From Marinilabiliaceae bacterium UBA5488 (GTDB taxonomy: Bacteria; Bacteroidota; Bacteroidia; Bacteroidales; Marinilabiliaceae): 6,429 nt of DNA. The stretch lies in the NCBI GenBank assembly GCA_002427105.1, contig DIPM01000006.1, positions 26,460 through 32,888 on the forward strand. The letters run 5' to 3'. Positions 1 to 4,043 of this stretch are shown here, in pieces (within the stretch, counting starts at the first letter, position 1; the number at the start of each line of letters is the position of its first letter). Below the pieces are notes generated by a model. The model saw only the letters and a program-made list of their open reading frames with translations. It ran no database searches and was not told the DNA's origin. The position numbers and the translations under genes are program-made.

Positions 1-20
1 TTCGAATCCTGGTACCCCGA
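1..20 (+). tRNA. 3' end of a tRNA, probably tRNA-Pro (partial)
   Basis: The first 20 bases fit the 3' quarter of a tRNA exactly: T-loop TTCGAAT (1-7), 3' T-stem strand CCTGG (8-12), 3' acceptor strand TACCCCG (13-19) and discriminator A (20). The acceptor strand implies a 5' end of CGGGGTA, hence a C1-G72 pair with A73, the combination known for bacterial tRNA-Pro. The CCA end is not encoded (CAAAAA follows), so CCA would be added after transcription. The anticodon lies outside the window, so the amino-acid assignment is inference; that this is a tRNA end is much safer. Confidence 0.75.
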
Positions 21-30
21 CAAAAATGCG

Positions 31-66
31 AAATGGCGCCATTTGTTTTCAGATGGCGCCATTTTT
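31..66 (+). terminator. Rho-independent terminator of the tRNA
   Basis: A perfect 12-bp stem, AAATGGCGCCAT (31-42) pairing with ATGGCGCCATTT (53-64), encloses a 10-base loop and overlaps a run of five T (62-66). It begins 10 bases after the tRNA discriminator base, which suits termination of the tRNA transcript. Each arm is itself a palindrome centred on GGCGCC, so each could also fold alone or be contacted as a two-fold symmetric site in duplex DNA. The simplest reading is an intrinsic terminator. Confidence 0.8.
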
Positions 67-111
67 GTTATAAATTCTTCTTTATATATCACCTCGAGGG
101 CAAATATCAGT

Positions 112-255
112 ATGTATATGTTCAACATTTTGGAAGATAAGGAGTTGAACGTGAATTCAGTTGTTAAGGATTACTTAGCAACTGTCTTGGACGGAAACGA
201 GTATAGTGTGACTTTCTATTCGCTGGACATGGTACTTGCTATCGGAATAAAATAA
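112..255 (+). CDS. Possible small hypothetical protein (47 aa), doubtful
   Basis: An ATG-initiated frame of 47 codons runs from 112 to a TAA at 253-255. The same frame is open upstream to a TTG at 43, but that codon lies inside the terminator hairpin and is not a credible start. GAGGG at 96-100 is a Shine-Dalgarno-like match 11 bases before the ATG, somewhat far. The predicted peptide (starting MYMFNILEDKEL and ending LDMVLAIGIK) has no signal peptide, membrane helix or motif that I recognise. It could be a small orphan gene, a decayed gene fragment next to the tRNA, or a chance ORF. I favour a remnant or a chance ORF. Confidence 0.22.
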   Translation: MYMFNILEDKELNVNSVVKDYLATVLDGNEYSVTFYSLDMVLAIGIK

Positions 256-374
256 CCGGACAACAGTAATAGTTTTAGTTTAGGAGGATTGTGAATTGTC
301 CTTATCTGAAGTTGTCAGTTGGAAATATTTGGGGAATTTGACTATATTGCACCTACAAATCAATATTAATTACT
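256..374. other. Non-coding leader between the tRNA region and the lipoprotein gene
   Basis: If the doubtful 47-codon ORF is not real, the gene-free stretch reaches from 67 to 374 (about 308 bases). It holds no second hairpin with a T-tract and no clear repeat. A strong Shine-Dalgarno-like TAGGAGGA (281-288) precedes GTG (291) by two bases, but the frame closes after 16 codons (TGA at 339-341). A 6-bp inverted repeat, GGACAA (258-263) with TTGTCC (296-301), spans it. The promoter of the lipoprotein gene should lie here, but no convincing element stands out. Confidence 0.4.
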
Positions 375-1139
375 ATGAGAACTAAAGCAGGTTTTATTGT
401 GGCAGTATCTCTACTGGCGGTGGTTTCATGCAAAACTCCTCAGGCCGTGGTGATGGGTGATACCAGCAGAAATGCGCTGGACTGGGCGGGAACATACACA
501 GGTGTTGTGCCATGTGCCAGCTGTCCCGGTATTAAAACAGTATTGCAACTGAATTACGACCAGACATATCGCATTGAGACCACCTATATTGATGAAGATG
601 GAGCCACGTTCAGTCATGATGGAAAGTTTGAGTGGAACGATTTGGGGAATATAATTACAATGGACGGGATAAAAAACAGCGAAGCTCCCAATATGTTTGC
701 TGTTGGCGAGAATCACGTTGCACAGTTAGATCCTCATGGTATGAGGATAGCGGGCGTGTTGGCCGGCAATTATATACTTCAAAAAAACTCCGATCTGGTA
801 GAGAAGTACTGGAAGCTGGTTGAACTGAACGGTGAAGCTCTTGACTTTTCGCAGAAGTGGCATCGTGAGCCTCACATTATTTTTCGATCGTTTGATGATA
901 GGGTGAATGGTAGTGGGGGCTGCAACTCATTTTTTGGCAGCTACAAAATTGAGGATGGACAACGGGTGACATTTTTTGCGTTAGGTGCTACAAAAATGGC
1001 TTGTGATGATATGTCCGCCGAGGATGCTATGTTTATAGTGCTTGAGGGAACTCTTGACTTCGAAATTGAAGGGGAGCAATTGAGCTTTTATAAAGATGGT
1101 AAACGGCTTGCCAGGTTCGAGCTTGTATGGCTTAAATAA
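375..1139 (+). CDS. Outer-envelope lipoprotein with NlpE-like and META/HslJ-like domains
   Basis: This 254-residue protein is probably a lipid-anchored envelope protein. Its N-terminus (MRTK, hydrophobic 6-18, lipobox AVVSC) is a type II signal peptide with the lipidated cysteine at residue 19. Residues ~36-136 resemble the N-terminal domain of NlpE, the copper-resistance and surface-sensing lipoprotein of E. coli: GTYTGVVPCASCPG carries the conserved CxxC pair (Cys47, Cys50) and is followed by a repeated beta-strand pattern. Residues ~144-250 resemble a META/HslJ domain: WKLVELNG at the start, VNGSGGCNSFFGSY in the middle, and KMACDD, with Cys183 and Cys210 as a likely disulphide pair. NlpE-META fusions are familiar in Bacteroidota. 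The ATG at 375 is preceded by AT-rich sequence without a Shine-Dalgarno, usual for the phylum, and gives an ideal signal peptide. The role is probably envelope or redox/metal stress, but the ligand is unknown. The kinase gene follows 110 bases downstream, apparently with its own promoter. Confidence 0.88.
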   Translation: MRTKAGFIVAVSLLAVVSCKTPQAVVMGDTSRNALDWAGTYTGVVPCASCPGIKTVLQLNYDQTYRIETTYIDEDGATFSHDGKFEWNDLGNIITMDGIKNSEAPNMFAVGENHVAQLDPHGMRIAGVLAGNYILQKNSDLVEKYWKLVELNGEALDFSQKWHREPHIIFRSFDDRVNGSGGCNSFFGSYKIEDGQRVTFFALGATKMACDDMSAEDAMFIVLEGTLDFEIEGEQLSFYKDGKRLARFELVWLK

Positions 1140-1140
1140 T

Positions 1141-1158
1141 AAATATTCTATATTTTTT
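1141..1158 (+). terminator. Weak AT-only hairpin with T-tract after the lipoprotein gene
   Basis: AAATAT (1141-1146) pairs perfectly with ATATTT (1150-1155) around a three-base loop, and three further T follow. It starts one base after the lipoprotein stop codon. A stem made only of A-T pairs is a poor intrinsic terminator, so partial read-through into the kinase gene is likely if it acts at all. Confidence 0.25.
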
Positions 1159-1162
1159 CGTA

Positions 1163-1194
1163 TTTGTTTACAAAAAGGTTTAATTTTACTTCTG
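1163..1194 (+). promoter_or_regulatory. Candidate Bacteroidota-type promoter for the hybrid kinase gene
   Basis: TTTG at 1163-1166 and TACTTCTG at 1187-1194 match the Bacteroidota -33 (TTTG) and -7 (TAnnTTTG) consensus, with one mismatch in the -7 element and a 20-base spacer, close to the usual 19-21. The predicted start of transcription is about 1200, roughly 50 bases before the likely ATG of the kinase. The match is by eye only in an AT-rich region, where chance matches are frequent. Confidence 0.4.
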
Positions 1195-1199
1195 TGTAT

Positions 1200-1224
1200 G
1201 ACAATAGGTTACTGCTCTATTGTC
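1200..1224. promoter_or_regulatory. Perfect 8-bp inverted repeat in front of the kinase gene
   Basis: GACAATAG (1200-1207) and CTATTGTC (1217-1224) are exact reverse complements separated by nine bases (centre-to-centre 17 bp, about 1.6 helical turns). The repeat sits at the predicted transcription start and ends 25 bases before the preferred ATG at 1250. It could be an operator for a dimeric regulator or a 5'-leader hairpin. No T-tract follows directly, so it is not a typical terminator. It overlaps the alternative TTG start at 1220, which argues against that codon as the translation start. Confidence 0.45.
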
Positions 1225-1249
1225 GGTTTTCATTTATGAAAATAGGAAT

Positions 1250-3175
1250 ATGAGTGAAGCTTGGGCTCAAATGAAAGGTGGCGATTATGACAGTGAGGTT
1301 GGTGAGCAGCTCATCAAGAGAGTTAAAGAACTGCAGGATACTGTCGATCTTCTCCAAATGCTTAATAGCAGGTCTGATTTAGCAGAGCTGATTGCTGATG
1401 TTGAACTTTTTTTTCAGCAGCTTAGTGGCGTGGAATTTGTCCGCCTTCAATTGTATTATTCCAAGCGCCTTAATATCAGTTCTGAAAGTTTGCCCAAGCA
1501 TCCTTTTATTATTCCTCTGCGAGCAGATGATCTTACTGTCGGTGTCCTTCAGTTTAGCTCCCTTCCGGGCGAGGATTTGAAATTTCACTTATTGGCTTTA
1601 GCCGATAAGCTTTCTATAGGTCTGGAACAGCGTATCAGAAACGAAATTACCGCCTTAGGTGAAGCGCGCTTGAAGACTTACATTGACAGGGCTCCATTAG
1701 GTATATTTGCAGTTAATAAAAAGGGTAGAATTATGGACAGCAACCGCTGTGTAAGCGATATCACAGGGTATGAGCCTTCCGAACTCAAGGGCCGCCTTTT
1801 CCTTAACTTGATACCTTCAAAACGCCACCAGAAGGTCCTGCGCAATGTCAATAAACTGATCGAATCAGGCGAAGGATTTATGGAACTTAAGATTGAAAAT
1901 AAAGCCGGGAAGTTACGTGAAGTGAGCGTGAACATTGTTGAGGCGAATGATTCCTATTCTATTGGGATATTGAAGGATATTACTGAAGAGAGGGGTGTTA
2001 CCAAATATCTGCTGAAGGCGAAGGCCAACGCAGAGGCTGCCAACAGGGCAAAAAGCGAGTTTCTGGCTAATATGAGTCACGAGATTCGTACCCCGCTTAA
2101 CGGGGTTATTGGCTTCTCTGAACTCTTGTCTATTACTGATATGTCAGAGATTCAAAAACAATACCTCGACAATATTTCAGTGTCTGCCAATACTCTTATG
2201 GAGCTGATTAATAATGTTCTCGATTTTTCTAAGATAGAGGCAGGTAAGCTGAATTTGCATGCCGACAAAGGTAATATTATACGCATAGTTGAAACCCTGG
2301 CCGACATATTAAGGTACAGTGCTCACAAAAAAGGGGTGGAGTTTATTCTGAATATTCAGCCCGATATACATTCTTTTGTTGAGGTTGATGAATTGAGATT
2401 GCGCCAGGTACTAATGAATCTGCTTAGCAACGCGATAAAGTTTACCGACCATGGAGAAGTTGAGCTTTCCCTTAAAGAAAAACATTTAGACAGAGAGAAA
2501 GGTCTGTGCATATATTCCATATCGGTTCGTGATACCGGAATAGGCATTTCTGATAATGACAGGAAAGCCCTGTTTAAAAGCTTTTCGCAGATTGAAACTG
2601 TCTCATCGCGGAAATTCGGGGGCACCGGCCTGGGTCTGGTTATTTCGAATATGTTGCTGGGAAAAATGGGCAGTAAAATTGAATTAGACAGCACGCCGGG
2701 TCTTGGTAGTATTTTTTCGTTCGACCTTCAGTTGCCGATTTTTATTCCTGAAATTAAGTCTGATCCCCGGCCTTTGAAGGCTATTCAAAAAGTGCTCGTT
2801 GTTGGTGATAATTCACTCAGCCGTTCTGTTATTTCCGAAATGCTTCGTTACAAGGGGCTTGAGGTGACTGAGGCCTCAGACGGCGTGGAGGCTCTTATGG
2901 CTCTCGACGGCTTTTCAAGTCCGGATTTTCTTATTATTGATAACAATATGCCGATATTCAATGGGGTTGATGTGATTAAGAAATTGCGCGCCTTAGAAAA
3001 GCCCGGGCAAGCTTTACCTATCCTATTGTTGTTTTCCTCCTTTGATGATGTGAGAGCTATCAGCGACTTCTATGGAAGCGATATTCAATACAAAATGATT
3101 AAGCCTGCCAAGATGGGCGAGTTATACGATGTTTTATTCAAGGCGGATGAGGCTTTGTCGCAAGCACTTGCTTAA
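1250..3175 (+). CDS. Cytoplasmic hybrid sensor histidine kinase (GAF-like, PAS, HisKA, HATPase, receiver)
   Basis: A 641-residue hybrid two-component kinase. I chose ATG 1250 over the in-frame TTG at 1220 because the latter lies in an inverted repeat. Positions count from ATG 1250. Residues 15-35 are helical; 40-125 form a degenerate GAF-like domain; ~140-247 are a PAS domain (IDRAPLGIFAVN, ending LKDITEE). HisKA follows, with the phosphorylated His277 in FLANMSHEIRTPLNG. The HATPase_c domain has an N box (RLRQVLMNLLSNAIKF, 383-398), a G1 box (DTGIGIS, 428-434), an FSQIE motif (445-449) and a G2 box (GGTGLGL, 457-463). A receiver domain (~512-630) keeps the phospho-acceptor Asp564 (LIIDNNMP), Asp520 and Lys618, but has Gly519 where the first acidic residue is usual and Phe595 near the Thr/Ser switch. 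No membrane helix or signal peptide is present, so it should sense an internal or diffusible cue. No partner response regulator or HPt gene is in the window. The kinase core looks intact; the signal and output are unknown. Confidence 0.93.
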   Translation: MSEAWAQMKGGDYDSEVGEQLIKRVKELQDTVDLLQMLNSRSDLAELIADVELFFQQLSGVEFVRLQLYYSKRLNISSESLPKHPFIIPLRADDLTVGVLQFSSLPGEDLKFHLLALADKLSIGLEQRIRNEITALGEARLKTYIDRAPLGIFAVNKKGRIMDSNRCVSDITGYEPSELKGRLFLNLIPSKRHQKVLRNVNKLIESGEGFMELKIENKAGKLREVSVNIVEANDSYSIGILKDITEERGVTKYLLKAKANAEAANRAKSEFLANMSHEIRTPLNGVIGFSELLSITDMSEIQKQYLDNISVSANTLMELINNVLDFSKIEAGKLNLHADKGNIIRIVETLADILRYSAHKKGVEFILNIQPDIHSFVEVDELRLRQVLMNLLSNAIKFTDHGEVELSLKEKHLDREKGLCIYSISVRDTGIGISDNDRKALFKSFSQIETVSSRKFGGTGLGLVISNMLLGKMGSKIELDSTPGLGSIFSFDLQLPIFIPEIKSDPRPLKAIQKVLVVGDNSLSRSVISEMLRYKGLEVTEASDGVEALMALDGFSSPDFLIIDNNMPIFNGVDVIKKLRALEKPGQALPILLLFSSFDDVRAISDFYGSDIQYKMIKPAKMGELYDVLFKADEALSQALA

Positions 3176-3290
3176 AAAGGCTTAGATGACAAGTGATTTT
3201 GATTCTCCGACTACTTATACCGTGAACAAAGAGCCTGTTTTATAGTTGATATATCAGATTGAATTACTGTTCATTTAAACTATAAATTTT
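3176..3290. other. Kinase to membrane-protein intergenic region
   Basis: These 115 bases contain no ORF of note and no convincing intrinsic terminator. The only complementary pair, AGGCT at 3178-3182 with AGCCT at 3232-3236, is five bases long with a 49-base loop. The last 40 bases are strongly AT-rich, as expected in front of a Bacteroidota start codon. A weak promoter here cannot be excluded. Confidence 0.35.
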
Positions 3291-3656
3291 ATGAAGGCTT
3301 ATCAGGCAAGTTTGTTGAATGCCCTAATACTTATTTTGTTGGGAGTATGGGCCTATCTGGTTTCTGACAATCCCTCGTTTACAGCCTTTATTCCGGTTGC
3401 TTTTGGGCTTGCGCTGCTAGTTATTAATCCCGGACTAAAGAAGGAGAGGAAGCTTGCATCACATATTGCTGTTGTACTTACCATATTAGTAAGCTTTGGC
3501 TTGATTAAGCCTCTGGTAGCTGCGATAGGACGCGACGACTCCATGGCAATAGTCAGAGTTGTGGTAATGATGCTTAGCTCCTTGTTGGCAATTTACTATT
3601 TTGTTAGAAGCTTCATCGATGTACGGCGCGCCCGCGATAATTTCCCCAAGCGTTAA
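3291..3656 (+). CDS. Conserved four-helix inner-membrane protein of unknown function
   Basis: This 121-residue protein has four hydrophobic segments: ~7-25, 30-47, 57-78 and 86-106. Basic residues flank the cytoplasmic ends (KKERK at 50-54; VRRARDNFPKR at the C-terminus), which suggests both termini face the cytoplasm. From memory it resembles a small membrane protein widespread in Bacteroidota (start YQASLLNALILI, middle IPVAFG, then NPG-KKE and MAIVRV). I know no assigned function. There is no signal cleavage site or catalytic motif. The ATG at 3291 follows an AT-rich leader with no Shine-Dalgarno. It lies 115 bases after the kinase, with no clear terminator between, so co-transcription is possible. 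Its stop codon is one base from the stop of the opposite-strand gene, so any terminator of this transcript must lie inside that gene. Confidence 0.85.
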   Translation: MKAYQASLLNALILILLGVWAYLVSDNPSFTAFIPVAFGLALLVINPGLKKERKLASHIAVVLTILVSFGLIKPLVAAIGRDDSMAIVRVVVMMLSSLLAIYYFVRSFIDVRRARDNFPKR

Positions 3657-3657
3657 A

Positions 3658-4026
3658 TTACAGTTTGGATAATATCAGCTGACCTTTTCGTTCTTCATTA
3701 ACTTGGTCTAATTCATCTTCATCAAAGCCATAAAAATTATTCAAAGTTAGTCTCAACAAATCGTCTATTAAAATAATGGCTATAAATGCCAAATTTGAAT
3801 AGAGTTTTATGAACTTATAATAGTAATAATCTTTACCCTCGACATTCTCCTTGTTAAACCAAACTTCTGTGGGATCAGAAAAGCACTCTTCCAAAGCTGG
3901 TCTTATATTCCATCTTTCCTCATCCCTAATTAATTCAAGATAATCTTCTTGTTTTATTTTTATTGTTCTATTTAGATAATCATTGAAAATTAAATTTTCA
4001 CCATCACTTTCAACTATTATAGGCAT
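3658..4026 (-). CDS. Small acidic protein downstream of the methyltransferase; possibly a PBECR/BECR-fold nuclease-like domain
   Basis: A 122-residue protein whose ATG lies 17 bases after the methyltransferase stop on the same strand, so the two are very probably co-transcribed. No signal peptide is present; one hydrophobic run (FIAIILI, 79-85) is too short and polar-flanked for a membrane helix and looks like a core beta-strand. The pattern DPTEVWFN (51-58), YYYYKFIKLYS (67-77), a hydrophobic strand, TLNNFYGF (94-101) and ERKGQLILSK (112-121) resembles what I recall of phage-associated PBECR domains (barnase-EndoU-colicin E5/D-RelE-like nuclease fold): DP-EVW, a Y-K-Y-IK strand, TFY and RKG-LIY. 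This is pattern memory, not a search, and the sequence may lack a complete active site. Alternatives are an R-M accessory or inhibitor, or an unknown family. GC is only about 29% by hand count, unlike the left-hand genes (about 45%), which suggests acquisition. It is certainly coding in appearance; the function is uncertain. Confidence 0.7.
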   Translation of the reverse strand: MPIIVESDGENLIFNDYLNRTIKIKQEDYLELIRDEERWNIRPALEECFSDPTEVWFNKENVEGKDYYYYKFIKLYSNLAFIAIILIDDLLRLTLNNFYGFDEDELDQVNEERKGQLILSKL

Positions 4027-4043
4027 AGCTTTCTATTTTAAAA

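Noticed and set aside
43..111. Extension of the first small ORF to a TTG start at 43
   Set aside because: The TTG lies in the loop of the tRNA terminator hairpin, so translation from there is implausible.
258..301. 6-bp inverted repeat GGACAA...TTGTCC and recurring TTGTC words (296, 312, 1220)
   Set aside because: Six bases with a 32-base gap is expected by chance, and the short shared word does not extend beyond five bases.
319..350. Promoter for the lipoprotein gene: TTG at 319-321 and TATATTGC at 343-350
   Set aside because: The -7 part has two mismatches to TAnnTTTG and the -33 part is only three bases; too weak to annotate in AT-rich DNA.
1220..1249. TTG start of the hybrid kinase giving ten extra residues
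   Set aside because: The codon lies in the right arm of the 8-bp inverted repeat, adds no domain, and an ATG at 1250 gives a clean N-terminus.
426..2694. - strand and alternate-frame ORFs within the lipoprotein and kinase genes
   Set aside because: They lie wholly inside well-supported genes and read as low-complexity shadows.
3625..3632. GGCGCGCC palindrome near the end of the membrane-protein gene
   Set aside because: An eight-base palindrome encoding ordinary residues, with no T-tract in either direction; not a terminator.
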